A stretch of DNA of 56,018 bases, from positions 1 through 56,018 of the forward strand of contig CALJGI010000015.1 of the NCBI GenBank assembly GCA_938074045.1, in the 5' to 3' direction. This DNA comes from an uncultured Halieaceae bacterium (lineage in GTDB: Bacteria; Pseudomonadota; Gammaproteobacteria; Pseudomonadales; Halieaceae). The notes below the pieces were generated by a model. That model ran no database searches and had not been told where the DNA came from. It was given only the letters and a program-made list of their open reading frames with translations. This document shows positions 1-8,714 of the stretch, in pieces; positions within the stretch are counted from its first letter, which is position 1, and each line of letters starts with the position of its first letter. The position numbers and the translations under genes were made by a program.

Positions 1-270
1 TCTCCAAAGCCGGCTCCGGTGTAACCTGTGTGGCAGGCCAATCTGATATTGATTTTGGCATATTGTCTTCGCAGTACCTATGGCCCTGAAATCTATGTTA
101 TCCCAAACAGCGAGTGTATGGGGTCAGGTTGACACACAGGGAGGGTGCAGCTGTACCTGTGAAAGCGGCCTGAATTGTTGGATATGGAGTTAATATGGAG
201 TTACGGTGGCCTTTCGGGATTGCCCCAAAACCGATTACACGCGTAACGTATTGTAATATATAGATATTTA
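1..270. other. Left flank with no supported gene
   Basis: No convincing gene is visible here. One plus-strand frame is open from the window edge to a stop at about position 84, so it could be the last 28 codons of a gene outside the window, but the peptide is not recognisable. The stretch next to the 3' end of the tRNA is A/T-rich. Regions on the 3' side of tRNA genes are common integration sites, but no integrase or duplicated tRNA end is visible. Confidence 0.4.
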
Positions 271-347
271 TGGCGCGCCCGGCAGGATTCGAACCTGCGA
301 CCAATGGCTTCGGAAGCCACTACTCTATCCAGCTGAGCTACGGGCGC
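271..347 (-). tRNA. tRNA-Arg, anticodon CCG
   Basis: The minus strand folds as a complete 77-nt cloverleaf. The acceptor stem GCGCCCG pairs with CGGGCGC. The D arm carries the usual AGCTGGATA loop, the T arm contains TTCGAAT, and the 3' GCCA is encoded. The anticodon arm is GTGGC-TTCCGAA-GCCAT, placing CCG at positions 34-36, which reads CGG codons. The A at position 20 of the D loop and C35 are known arginine identity elements. The overall body matches enterobacterial tRNA-Arg(CCG) from memory. Confidence 0.96.
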
Positions 348-449
348 GGACACCTCGCACGAGGACGCGCAATAATACCTGCCCCTCGCAGTCCCGTCCA
401 TGTCCCGGCGCGGTGCTGACTGTCATCACCGCAGCTCAGCGAGCATACA

Positions 450-1202
450 TCAGAAAAACAGCAGTTTGATCACAAAGGCGATCAGAACCAGGTTGAGTAC
501 CAGTTTAATGGCCTTCTCACCTTTTTGTACGGAAAGATGCGCCCCCAGCCAACCACCCACCGATGTACCCAGGGCGAGAACCAGACCCACCAGCCACAGA
601 ATCTCTACCCGGGAGGCATAGACCAGAAGCGAAGCGGCCATGTAGACACCCACCACGAAGACCTTGTGCATGTTGACATTGACCAGATCGAGACCGAGCA
701 CCCGCTGCAGGGCCGGCATGATGAGAAAACCGACGCCGATCTGGATGAAGCCGCCGTACAGACCAATCAACACCATCAGTAGGTGGCCAACTATCAATTG
801 ATTCCGGGTGGCGGGTTTAGGGTCAGCCCTCGATTCGGATGGACCGAACCAGGTAAGTAACATGACGGCAATCATGACGGCCGCCAGCACCCTGTTGAAC
901 CAGATGCCCTCCAGTTGGGTGCCGTAGTACGCGCCGAGCACAGCCCCTGGTACCGCGCAGGCGGCGAGACTCAGGCTGAGCTTGAAGTCAGCGTATCCCT
1001 TACGCAGGAACGTGACGACCGCCACCGCATTTTGTGCTAGCAGCGCGATGCGATTGGTCCCATTGGCTACCGGACCGGGTATTCCCATGAATACCATGAC
1101 CGGAATCATTATGAGCGAGCCACCGCCCGCCATGACGTTCAGGAAGCCGCCCACCACACCGACAGCTGCCAGCAACAGGTAGTGCCATAGATCCAGACTC
1201 AT
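450..1202 (-). CDS. TauE/SafE (TSUP) family membrane transporter
   Basis: This 250-residue integral membrane protein belongs to the TSUP family, whose members export or import sulfite, sulfoacetate and other organosulfur or organic anions. The sequence shows about eight hydrophobic segments and the two internal repeats of the family. The first repeat has a GGGS motif near residues 27-30 followed by a P/N-rich turn at 41-50. The second has a GGFIQIGVGF segment at 150-159. The substrate cannot be read from sequence, and no sulfur or taurine genes lie nearby. It starts at ATG 1202 and diverges from the cytochrome gene at 1356, so the 150-bp gap must hold both promoters. Confidence 0.88.
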   Translation of the reverse strand: MSLDLWHYLLLAAVGVVGGFLNVMAGGGSLIMIPVMVFMGIPGPVANGTNRIALLAQNAVAVVTFLRKGYADFKLSLSLAACAVPGAVLGAYYGTQLEGIWFNRVLAAVMIAVMLLTWFGPSESRADPKPATRNQLIVGHLLMVLIGLYGGFIQIGVGFLIMPALQRVLGLDLVNVNMHKVFVVGVYMAASLLVYASRVEILWLVGLVLALGTSVGGWLGAHLSVQKGEKAIKLVLNLVLIAFVIKLLFF

Positions 1203-1301
1203 GTGGGCTTACAACGCGTCATTGGGCCTGCCTCTATCGGTTTGTTTGCACTCAACGGTGGAATCCTTGTGTATCGAGTTTCGGTGGTCAGGATTAGTGG
1301 C

Positions 1302-1307
1302 TATAAT
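1302..1307 (+). promoter_or_regulatory. Candidate -10 box for the cytochrome c gene
   Basis: A perfect TATAAT lies about 49 bp upstream of the GTG start at 1356. The sequence 17 bp further upstream (TTTCGG region) is a poor -35, so this is a plausible but unproven sigma-70 promoter. Confidence 0.35.
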
Positions 1308-1355
1308 GCGCGCCTGTTCTCCCTGTCTGACGCCACATAGCATGAGGATTCTAGC

Positions 1356-1793
1356 GTGAAATTCAATACATCGGTTACGTTCATTTTTGGATTGGCAGCA
1401 ACGCTGCTGGTTACCAGCTCAGCAAACGCAGTGAGCGACAAGCAGCGCGCCGAAATCGAAGCACGGATAGTCAAAACAGGTGTGGTATGTCTGGACACTG
1501 ATAGTGACTGTGGTTCTGTTGCCGCTGCTGACGCCGTAAGCGTGGCGCGTTCAGGCGAGGACGTGTACAAGGCAGCCTGTCTCGCCTGTCATTTGACCGG
1601 GGCAGGCAATGCACCCATTGTAGGTAACGTCGAGGCATGGTCTGACCGGATTGCCAAAGGTACTGACGTACTGTATGACAGTGGTATCAACGGTATCCCG
1701 GGTACCGGCATGATGGCCAGAGGGGCTTGCATGGATTGCTCGGATGAAGAGATCACGGCCGCCGTCGATTACATGATTGCGAACAGTCAGTAA
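1356..1793 (+). CDS. Cytochrome c5 family periplasmic cytochrome
   Basis: This is a 145-residue exported class I c-type cytochrome. Residues 1-25 form a signal peptide ending in an ANA cleavage site. The haem-binding CLACH motif is at residues 75-79, and a candidate distal Met ligand lies at 119-120 within a GTGMM segment. Two further cysteines at 125 and 128 match the extra Cys pair typical of the cytochrome c5 subfamily. The family shuttles electrons in the periplasm to terminal oxidases or other acceptors. The start is GTG, with TGAGGA upstream as ribosome binding site. A cytochrome of this type next to rep is also found in Pseudomonas, as I recall. A small membrane-anchored protein follows 30 bp downstream. 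Confidence 0.9.
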   Translation: MKFNTSVTFIFGLAATLLVTSSANAVSDKQRAEIEARIVKTGVVCLDTDSDCGSVAAADAVSVARSGEDVYKAACLACHLTGAGNAPIVGNVEAWSDRIAKGTDVLYDSGINGIPGTGMMARGACMDCSDEEITAAVDYMIANSQ

Positions 1794-1823
1794 CATTCGA
1801 ACTAACACGTCGTTGTAAGGGTC

Positions 1824-2231
1824 ATGAGCGAAAAATCCAATTTCTGGATCATTATGGTACTGTTATTGACCCCATTGGTGGCGGGTCTTACGGCCTATTT
1901 TTTGCCACTTTACACCGCTGAAAAAAACAGTTCCATCACCTATACCGCCATGCAGGAAGTTGCATTCGATTGCCCCGCCGTGGCTTCTTTCGGCGTGGAG
2001 AATTGGGGAAATGATGGCTATGCGCGCTACTGCCAGGAAGGTGGCATCAAGCACGGCGCCTGGGAAGCCTGGCAGGATGGGTTTCGAAATATTGAAGGTG
2101 GCTTTGTCAACGGTGAAGAGGACGGGGAGTGGTCAGTTTTCGACAGCGGCGGCAAGTTATTGCGCACTGTGATGTACCACCAGGGCAAAGCGGTTGAAGA
2201 ACCGCATGCCCTGAGTGACGATAGCATATAA
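1824..2231 (+). CDS. Small membrane-anchored protein with MORN/YwqK-like repeats
   Basis: I do not recognise a named family for the full 135 residues. Residues 8-28 form one hydrophobic segment that probably anchors the protein, leaving the rest in the periplasm. Residues about 72-120 contain glycine-spaced strands of the type G-x-W-x-x-(Y/W)-x-x-G, as in MORN or YwqK-type repeats, with motifs HGAWEAW and GEWSVF. Two cysteines, near residues 50 and 69, could form a disulfide. The gene starts 30 bp after the cytochrome and is likely co-transcribed with it. Its function is unknown. Confidence 0.65.
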   Translation: MSEKSNFWIIMVLLLTPLVAGLTAYFLPLYTAEKNSSITYTAMQEVAFDCPAVASFGVENWGNDGYARYCQEGGIKHGAWEAWQDGFRNIEGGFVNGEEDGEWSVFDSGGKLLRTVMYHQGKAVEEPHALSDDSI

Positions 2232-2240
2232 TCGTTAAAT

Positions 2241-2270
2241 ACGATTATTAATTGTAATATTAATCGATTT
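2241..2270. repeat. AT-rich inverted repeat upstream of the peroxiredoxin gene
   Basis: CGATTA at 2242-2247 is mirrored by TAATCG at 2261-2266. The arms extend to AAAT and ATTT with one unpaired base. It sits just after the stop of the MORN-like gene and about 80 bp before the peroxiredoxin start, so it could be an operator or a weak terminator. It does not match an OxyR site. A second short hairpin, GGCGAA/TTCGCC at 2308-2324, lies just before the ribosome binding site. Confidence 0.35.
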
Positions 2271-2347
2271 TATTATTTCAAGTTCTACTCTAATCTGTCT
2301 CTGTCGCGGCGAAAGTCATTCGCCACAGGAAAACTCAGGAGACAGAC

Positions 2348-2902
2348 ATGATCGACCATATCCCAACAACTACTTTTAAAACTCGCGTACGCGATGCATC
2401 AGTTGCCGGGGAAAACCCGTTCCGCTGGCAGGATGTCGACAGTGACAAGATCTTCGCTGGCAAAACAATCGTGTTGTTTGCACTACCCGGGGCGTTTACA
2501 CCTACCTGCTCCAGCATGCATCTGCCGGGTTACGAAGCAAATTATGAAGCGTTGCGCGAAGTGGGAGTCGATGAAGTGTATTGCCTCAGCGTCAATGATG
2601 CTTTCAGCATGTTTCAGTGGGGTAAGCAATTGGGTGTACAGAAGGTTCAGCTGTTACCCGACGGAAACGCCGATTTTACCCGGCAGATTGGCATGTTGGT
2701 TCGCAAGGATAACCTCGGTTTTGGTGACCGCTCCTGGCGTTACTCCATGCTGGTGAAAGATGGCCATATCGAGCGCTGGTTCGTTGAGCCCGGTCGGCAG
2801 GACAACTGCCCTGATGACCCGTTTACCTGTAGCGATGCCGAAACCATGCTCGAGTACCTGCGCGGTAATGCGATTGCGCCTGTGACCAGTACAGCGGCAT
2901 AA
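2348..2902 (+). CDS. Peroxiredoxin, Prx5 (atypical 2-Cys-like) family
   Basis: The protein has 184 residues and is predicted to be a cytosolic thiol peroxidase that reduces hydrogen peroxide and organic hydroperoxides. The diagnostic PGAFTPTCS motif lies at residues 47-55, with the peroxidatic cysteine at 54. A conserved RSWRYSM segment near residue 125 supplies the active-site arginine. Other cysteines at 79 and near the C terminus (NCPDD and FTCSD) are candidate resolving residues. There is no glutaredoxin fusion. The reductant could be glutathione/glutaredoxin or thioredoxin, and sequence alone does not decide. The start is ATG 2348 behind an AGGAGA ribosome site. The gene converges on rep with a 19-bp gap. 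Confidence 0.92.
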   Translation: MIDHIPTTTFKTRVRDASVAGENPFRWQDVDSDKIFAGKTIVLFALPGAFTPTCSSMHLPGYEANYEALREVGVDEVYCLSVNDAFSMFQWGKQLGVQKVQLLPDGNADFTRQIGMLVRKDNLGFGDRSWRYSMLVKDGHIERWFVEPGRQDNCPDDPFTCSDAETMLEYLRGNAIAPVTSTAA

Positions 2903-2921
2903 GCAGATCTAGGCGGGCGGG

Positions 2922-4925
2922 TCAGCTAAACAGGTCTTGTAATCCCGCGATGGTGTCACGGCCCCTGGAGATGTTCTCTTCAGGGGTGTTTTCCGCATGC
3001 TGACCCAGATGCACCAGATCGTCCTGAGGCAATTCCTCCAGAAAACGACTGGGCTCGCATTTTTTGACGGATCCATATTGACGTCGACTCTGCGCCAGTG
3101 TCATGGTGAGATGCCGTCGTGCCCGGGTAATGCCCACATAGGCGAGTCTTCGCTCCTCCTCGATATTATCCTCTTCGATGCTACTGCGATGGGGTAAAAG
3201 CTGTTCTTCCATGCCAATGATGAAAACGTTTTGAAATTCCAACCCCTTGGAAGAGTGCAGAGTCATCAGGTGCACCCCGTGGCTGGTTTCTTCCTCATCT
3301 TCCTGCTGCTCCAGCAGGTCGCGGAGTACGAGCAACTCGATGGCTTCCTCCAGGCTCTGATCATCGCCGCGATGCAATGACCGGGTGAGACTTTCAACCA
3401 GGAACTCGACGTTGGACCAGCGCCTCGCGGCTGCTTCATCTGATGAACTGATTTCAGAGAGCCAGCCACGGTAGTCAATGTCGTTGAACAGCTGACGCAC
3501 AATATTTTCCGGCGACTCCGTTTGTGTACGCCGGGCCAGCGCGGCCATCCAGTCATGAAATTTCCGCAAATGCTGAACGCTGTTTTCGCTGACCGATCCA
3601 CGATCTATCTGTCCACAGGCTGACAGCAGGGAAATCCCCTGGCTGCGGGCATATTGGCTCAAACCGTCAATGGTGGCTGTGCCAAGCTTGCGCCGGGGCA
3701 CGTTGGCGATGCGGAAAAAGGCGTTGTCATCACTGGGATTGATGAGCAGACGCAGATACGCCATGGCGTCCTTGATTTCTCCCCGGGCGAAAAAGGACGT
3801 GCCGCCACTGACCTGATAGGGCACCTGATTGGCCTGAAACTTGAGCTCCAGCAGGCGCGACTGATGGTTGCTGCGGTATAAAACGGCGTAGTCAGAGAAA
3901 TCACTGCGGGTGCGCAGGTGATGATCCAGCAGTTCGGCTGTCACTTGTTCCGCTTCAGCATCTTCATCCTCACAGTGGATAACGCGAATGGCATCTCCGG
4001 GTCCCATGTCGCTCCAGAGTTCCTTTTCGAACAGGTGTGAATTGTTGGCTATGAGGTGGTTAGCCGCCTTGAGCAAGCGACTCGTGCTGCGGTAATTCTG
4101 CTCCAGTTTGACTATCTTCAGCCCCGGGAAATCTGTCTGCAGTTGTGCCAGATTTTCTGGCCTGGCGCCACGCCAGGTGTAAATTGACTGGTCATCATCA
4201 CCGACCACGGTGAGTTTCCCGGAAAGGCCTACAAGGTACCGCACCAGCTGATACTGGCAGTGGTTGGTATCCTGATACTCGTCGACCAGCAGATAGTGGA
4301 TGCGATTTTGCCAGCGTCCGAGTATATGCTTGTGCTCCGCAAACAACTGGCATGGCAGTGCGATGAGATCGTCAAAATCCAGCCCGTTGCACACCTGCAT
4401 GCTGTTTTGGTAGCGCTTGTACACCTGGGCACACAGGTGATCGGCGGGACCTTTGGCGGTTGACAGGGCTGTGGTCGGGGAGATCAGCGCATCTTTCCAA
4501 CGAGAGATTTGATGCAGTATGAAATCCGCCTGACTGTTGTCGCGATCGTGGTCCTCCTGCAAGATATCCTGAATCAGGGTCTTGCTATCCTGGGCGTCGA
4601 AAATAGAAAATCCAGGCGCCAATCCCAGGGTTTTGAGCTCGGCGCGAATGATGCGCAGACCCAGGCGGTGAAAGGTGCTGATTGATGGCCCTCTGGTATC
4701 GGTAGCGGCCAACAGTTGGCCTACCCGATGCTGCATTTCACGGGCCGATTTATTGGTGAATGTGACCGCTGTTATATGGTGAGCGGCAATGCCGCAGGTT
4801 TCGGTCAGGTAGGCAATTTTCCGGGTAATGACACTGGTTTTGCCGCTGCCCGCGCCTGCCAGAACCAATAGGGGACCATCGATATAGCGAACCGCTTCTT
4901 GTTGGCGCTGGTTTAGTTTGGTCAC
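2922..4925 (-). CDS. rep: ATP-dependent DNA helicase Rep
   Basis: This is a 667-residue superfamily 1A 3'-5' helicase. It has the Walker A motif GAGSGKT at 24-30, the motif II variant DEYQDTN, the motif III segment GDDDQSIYTWRGA, and late motifs including LMTLHSSKGLEF and YVGITRARR. Length and N terminus fit Rep, which clears proteins ahead of the replication fork and assists PriC-dependent restart, rather than the longer UvrD. The start is GTG at 4925. The gene ends 19 bp from the convergent peroxiredoxin gene, and 563 bp of unexplained sequence lies upstream. Confidence 0.93.
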   Translation of the reverse strand: MTKLNQRQQEAVRYIDGPLLVLAGAGSGKTSVITRKIAYLTETCGIAAHHITAVTFTNKSAREMQHRVGQLLAATDTRGPSISTFHRLGLRIIRAELKTLGLAPGFSIFDAQDSKTLIQDILQEDHDRDNSQADFILHQISRWKDALISPTTALSTAKGPADHLCAQVYKRYQNSMQVCNGLDFDDLIALPCQLFAEHKHILGRWQNRIHYLLVDEYQDTNHCQYQLVRYLVGLSGKLTVVGDDDQSIYTWRGARPENLAQLQTDFPGLKIVKLEQNYRSTSRLLKAANHLIANNSHLFEKELWSDMGPGDAIRVIHCEDEDAEAEQVTAELLDHHLRTRSDFSDYAVLYRSNHQSRLLELKFQANQVPYQVSGGTSFFARGEIKDAMAYLRLLINPSDDNAFFRIANVPRRKLGTATIDGLSQYARSQGISLLSACGQIDRGSVSENSVQHLRKFHDWMAALARRTQTESPENIVRQLFNDIDYRGWLSEISSSDEAAARRWSNVEFLVESLTRSLHRGDDQSLEEAIELLVLRDLLEQQEDEEETSHGVHLMTLHSSKGLEFQNVFIIGMEEQLLPHRSSIEEDNIEEERRLAYVGITRARRHLTMTLAQSRRQYGSVKKCEPSRFLEELPQDDLVHLGQHAENTPEENISRGRDTIAGLQDLFS

Positions 4926-5488
4926 ATTCAGGTCAGATCAGGGCCGTGGAGGGGCCGGGCATTGTAGCAGTGCAAGCGCTACCCGCAATGCATTACTGGT
5001 GTGTGGGTGGCGTTTGTTATGATGAGCGCTGAATCTCGTGGGTATTAGCTGAGGTAGTGCCACCATGTTAATGCCTGTGGTGCCCACTATCTGGGGTACC
5101 AGCTGCAGCAGCTGCGGGGAGCGTGCCTGTTTGAGCTCAGACATCCGGTGGTAGTGTTCAATGCCATTTCGACCCTGCGCACAGCCATAGAACAGCCTGA
5201 AAGGGTGATGCACATTGAATCATGTCTGCGTCAGAGCAATGGAGGCACGAGGTGGTTGCACCTCAGTTTGTCTGCAGTGCAGAGCAAGCTTAGCGGGTGG
5301 CACAGCAATTCCAGCAGGTGGTTTCACAACATCGTATAACCTGAGAGGGGCATCGTTTTGGCGTCAGCGTGTCTATCGGGTTGGCGACTTTTGACAGCAA
5401 GGCTGACAACGCTATCAAGATTCTGCAATGGGCGGATATAGACTGCTGGACGTCGAATAGGAAACAATGCCAATCCAGGGTCCCGGAT
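4926..5488. other. 563-bp gap between rep and comM without a recognisable gene
   Basis: Only short open frames of at most about 90 codons occur on either strand, and none resembles a known family or has a good ribosome site. One plus-strand frame at 5148-5339 and the one just before it, opening at 5065, read like pieces of protein broken by a stop at about 5152, so a decayed gene is possible. The promoter of rep must lie in the first part. I saw no tRNA, terminator or long repeat. Confidence 0.4.
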
Positions 5489-6997
5489 TCACCGTCGGTC
5501 CTGTTTACCCTGTGAGCGAAAGGCCATGGCTTCATTCACGTGTTGCCGTTGGAGCCGTGCAGACGATTCCAGATCGGCGATGGTTCTCGCAACGCGAAGC
5601 AGTCGATGATAGGTCCGGGCAGATAGTCCAAGCTCATCAATCATGGTCAGCAGGGCATTCTGATCTGCGGTTTTCAGAGAACAGTATTGCTCCAGTTCAG
5701 GGCCGGAAAGGTTGGCATTGACTTTTCCCGCGCGTTGCAATTGTATCTGCCGGGCGGCATCGACCCGGGCAGCGATGCTGGCGCTACCTTCACCTGCAGG
5801 GCCCCGGTTTGCAAGAATACTGGCCTTGATGCGCGGTACGTGGAGTTGCAGATCAATGCGATCCAGCAATGGTCCTGAAATTTTTTCCCGGTAACGATAG
5901 ATCTGGTCCGGGGTACAGCGGCACTGGTTTTGGAGGTCACCGTCAAAACCACAGGGGCAGGGATTCATGGCCGCGATTAGCTGAAAATCTGCTGGGAACT
6001 CGACCTGTTGATGCACCCGGGAGATCACGACTTTTCCGGTTTCCATGGGTTCACGCAGGCTTTCAAGCACGCCTCTTGGAAACTCTGCAATTTCGTCCAG
6101 GAACAAAACCCCACCGTGTGCCATAGAAATCTCCCCGGGTCTTGGTTGACTGCCACCCCCCACAATCGCGGCGGTCGATGCGGTGTGATGAGGGCTGCGG
6201 AAGGGGCGTTGCAGTAGGGTGCTGGCATCCAGGGTGGGTTGAGTGGCGGATTGAATGGCAAGGATTTCCAGTGCTTCATTGGGTGCCGGCGCGGGCAATA
6301 TGCCGGGCAAGCGGGCAGCGAGCATGGATTTTCCAGTGCCTGGAGGGCCTACCATCAACAGATTGTGCTGGCCTGCAGCGGCGATTTCCAGTGCTCTTCG
6401 AGCCCCCAGCTGTCCTCGAACATCAGCAAAGTCGGGCACCGTATCGGAGCTCGCTACCGCGATCGGGGCCACGGGATCGAGCACCGCGCTGCCTCTCAGG
6501 TGTGCGGCGAGCTGTAGTAGTGTGGGCGCGGTAAAAATGCGGGAATTGGGCGCGAATGCCGCTTCGCTGGCGTTGTCCGGGGGTACTACCAGAGCGCGAT
6601 CATCCTGGCTGGCCGCCAAAGCAGCACTGAAAGTTCCGGTCACTGGCCTCAGCTCGCCCGTGAGTGCGAGTTCACCGATAAACTCCGTGGAACCCAGGTC
6701 TTCATCATTGATCTGGCCCGAAGCCGCCAGGATGCCAATGGCGATCGGTAGATCGAAGCGGCCGCCGTCCTTTGGCAGGTCGGCGGGTGCAAGGTTGACC
6801 GTGATGCGACCATCCGGAAACTCGAAATGCGAATTGCGTATGGCTGCAGCCACTCGGTCCTTGCTTTCCCTTACCGCTGTCGCCGGCAAACCGACAATTG
6901 CCATGCAGGGTAATCCGCCGGCTATGTGAACTTCTACCCTCACGGCGGGTGCATTGATACCGCGTTGTGCGCGGCTGTGAACGAGTGCCAGATTCAT
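5489..6997 (-). CDS. comM: ComM/YifB family AAA+ ATPase (Mg-chelatase-like)
   Basis: The protein has 502 residues. An N-terminal ChlI-like domain (about 1-165) precedes a Mg-chelatase-type AAA+ module with Walker A GPPGTGKS at 217-224, a Walker B segment VLFLDEIAEF, and a C-terminal helical domain. A cysteine cluster, NPCPCG with a following CRC, is typical of the family. ComM is a hexameric helicase that promotes branch migration during natural transformation in Vibrio and Acinetobacter. It is also widespread in bacteria not known to be competent. ubiK ends 38 bp upstream on the same strand and AAGGATGG precedes the ATG, so the two may be co-transcribed. Confidence 0.92.
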   Translation of the reverse strand: MNLALVHSRAQRGINAPAVRVEVHIAGGLPCMAIVGLPATAVRESKDRVAAAIRNSHFEFPDGRITVNLAPADLPKDGGRFDLPIAIGILAASGQINDEDLGSTEFIGELALTGELRPVTGTFSAALAASQDDRALVVPPDNASEAAFAPNSRIFTAPTLLQLAAHLRGSAVLDPVAPIAVASSDTVPDFADVRGQLGARRALEIAAAGQHNLLMVGPPGTGKSMLAARLPGILPAPAPNEALEILAIQSATQPTLDASTLLQRPFRSPHHTASTAAIVGGGSQPRPGEISMAHGGVLFLDEIAEFPRGVLESLREPMETGKVVISRVHQQVEFPADFQLIAAMNPCPCGFDGDLQNQCRCTPDQIYRYREKISGPLLDRIDLQLHVPRIKASILANRGPAGEGSASIAARVDAARQIQLQRAGKVNANLSGPELEQYCSLKTADQNALLTMIDELGLSARTYHRLLRVARTIADLESSARLQRQHVNEAMAFRSQGKQDRR

Positions 6998-7035
6998 AAT
7001 CCATCCTTGGATAACTGGTGATAAATGTCAGTGGG

Positions 7036-7290
7036 TCAGCCAGATCGCTCCAACTCTTCCACGGCTTGTGTGAGAACTTCCAATTGTCGCTCCAGCTCTT
7101 CCACCCGGGATCGGGTGCGCAGGAGGACTTCGGTCTGCGCATCAAATTCGTCCCTGGCAACCATATCCAGCTTGTTCAGCAGCCCCTGGGCCGCGACTCG
7201 CGCGGTTTTCTGCGCTTCGCCACGCAGGTCGCTCTGGCCGATGGCCTCATTGAGTTGTGCAAAGAGCGTGTTGACTGGAGATTTTGTCAC
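7036..7290 (-). CDS. ubiK: Ubiquinone biosynthesis accessory factor UbiK (BMFP domain)
   Basis: This small protein of about 84 residues has an amphipathic N-terminal part and a C-terminal coiled coil rich in E, L and R (near VEELERQLEVL). That is the layout of the YqiC/UbiK family, which binds UbiJ and supports aerobic ubiquinone synthesis. I chose GTG 7290, which begins TKSPVNTLFAQ and has AGGA upstream. It gives the usual family length, whereas an in-frame ATG at 7407 would add 39 atypical residues. The longer start would also run the reading frame through the NtrC-like site at 7376, which argues for the short form. The porin-glnK-amtB operon diverges from it. Confidence 0.85.
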   Translation of the reverse strand: MTKSPVNTLFAQLNEAIGQSDLRGEAQKTARVAAQGLLNKLDMVARDEFDAQTEVLLRTRSRVEELERQLEVLTQAVEELERSG

Positions 7291-7375
7291 TGGATTGCCG
7301 TCCTGATACGTCTGTTGATCATACTGGAAATGAATCTGTACGCCCAGACCGGCCCGCTGCTCCATTGTGATGCAC

Positions 7376-7392
7376 TGCACCAATATGGTGCT
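7376..7392 (+). promoter_or_regulatory. NtrC-like binding site
   Basis: TGCACCAATATGGTGCT is a near-perfect dyad that fits the NtrC consensus TGCACC-N5-GGTGCA except for the last base. It lies about 100 bp upstream of the sigma-54 promoter at 7492, a normal distance for an enhancer. A half-site, GGTGCA, occurs at 7420-7425. Control by NtrC is inferred from motif, position and downstream genes. Confidence 0.75.
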
Positions 7393-7491
7393 GTGTGCTG
7401 TTGTCATAGCGTCGCTATCGGTGCATTCAGTTTATAACTACAGCCTCAAAAAATACCCTAAATTACTGATACTAAGAGTAAAAATATATCG

Positions 7492-7508
7492 TTGGCACGA
7501 TAGCTGCT
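7492..7508 (+). promoter_or_regulatory. Sigma-54 (RpoN) promoter of the porin-glnK-amtB operon
   Basis: TTGGCACGATAGCTGCT matches the -24/-12 consensus TTGGCACG-N4-TTGCT, with GG at 7494-7495 and GC at 7506-7507 exactly 10 bp apart. Only one base of the -12 box differs. It is about 80 bp upstream of the porin ATG and downstream of an NtrC-like dyad, as expected for a nitrogen-starvation promoter. Confidence 0.82.
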
Positions 7509-7586
7509 TTTATCCGGGTGCATATAACAAATAACAGCCCGAGAGCTAACGAACTCAAACATTCAAACCATTTCAGGAGTATTGAC

Positions 7587-8246
7587 ATGAAGACCAGCAA
7601 AAAAATGATCCTTGGATCCCTGCTCACTGCCGCCGTCACGGGTTTCAGCGCTCAGGCAGCCGCTGATGTGAGCGCTAACGTAGGTTTCACATCGGAGTAC
7701 TACTACCGGGGTATCCTGCAGAAAGACTCTTCCGCCAGCGCCGGGCTCGATTTTGAAAGCGGTGGCCTCTATCTGGGAACCTGGGCTGCGGACGTCGGTG
7801 ATGGTCTGGAAGTCGATGTCTACGGTGGCTATGGAATAGAAACCGAAGGCGGCTTTTCACTGGGACTGGGCTTCACCGGTTATTACTACACGGGCGAATT
7901 CGATGATACCTACGAGGAGCTGAACTTTTCAGCGGGTTATGGCCCCATCAGCGTGGGCTACAGCGTGGGTGAGTATGACAACTTCGACGGTCCAACCCTG
8001 GATTATGACTTCACGGAAATCACCTATGAACATGAAAGTGGGTTCTATGGCACCTATGGCACCTTCGGCGATGACTTTGATGGCGATTATGTAGAACTGG
8101 GTTATGGCACCGAAATCGGTGGTTTTGACGTTGGTATTGCCGCGATTCTGAGCAGTGACGAGCTGTCGGATGAAGCTGACAGTGACGGCAACCCCGAAGA
8201 AAGCGAAGCCATCATTTTTACAATCGGTAAGTCCTTCGACCTTTAG
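7587..8246 (+). CDS. TorF-type putative outer-membrane porin
   Basis: The protein has 219 residues. A signal peptide covers about residues 1-26 and ends in an alanine-rich AQAAA segment. The mature part consists of alternating aromatic and glycine-rich amphipathic strands (for example SEYYYRGI and GYYYTGEF) and is strongly acidic, as expected for a small beta-barrel. It resembles the TIGR02001/TorF-type family of proteobacterial putative porins, often found beside glnK-amtB as I recall. I chose ATG 7587 over upstream in-frame starts because CAGGAG lies just before it and the signal peptide begins there. As first gene after a sigma-54/NtrC promoter it probably admits nitrogenous solutes during nitrogen limitation. 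That role is inference. Confidence 0.85.
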   Translation: MKTSKKMILGSLLTAAVTGFSAQAAADVSANVGFTSEYYYRGILQKDSSASAGLDFESGGLYLGTWAADVGDGLEVDVYGGYGIETEGGFSLGLGFTGYYYTGEFDDTYEELNFSAGYGPISVGYSVGEYDNFDGPTLDYDFTEITYEHESGFYGTYGTFGDDFDGDYVELGYGTEIGGFDVGIAAILSSDELSDEADSDGNPEESEAIIFTIGKSFDL

Positions 8247-8681
<435 letters not shown>

Positions 8682-8714
8682 ACCTATCACCTGACACGAA
8701 AAGAGAGACTTCCC

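Noticed and set aside
111..139. GGGGTCAGGTTGACAC as a remnant of a REP-associated transposase repeat
   Set aside because: Too short and without a partner repeat in the window.
4938..5339. Overlapping open frames on both strands in the rep-comM gap
   Set aside because: Short, no ribosome sites, composition not protein-like, and no family recognised.
7291..7407. N-terminal extension of UbiK
   Set aside because: It adds 39 atypical residues and runs through the NtrC-like site; GTG 7290 gives the family length.
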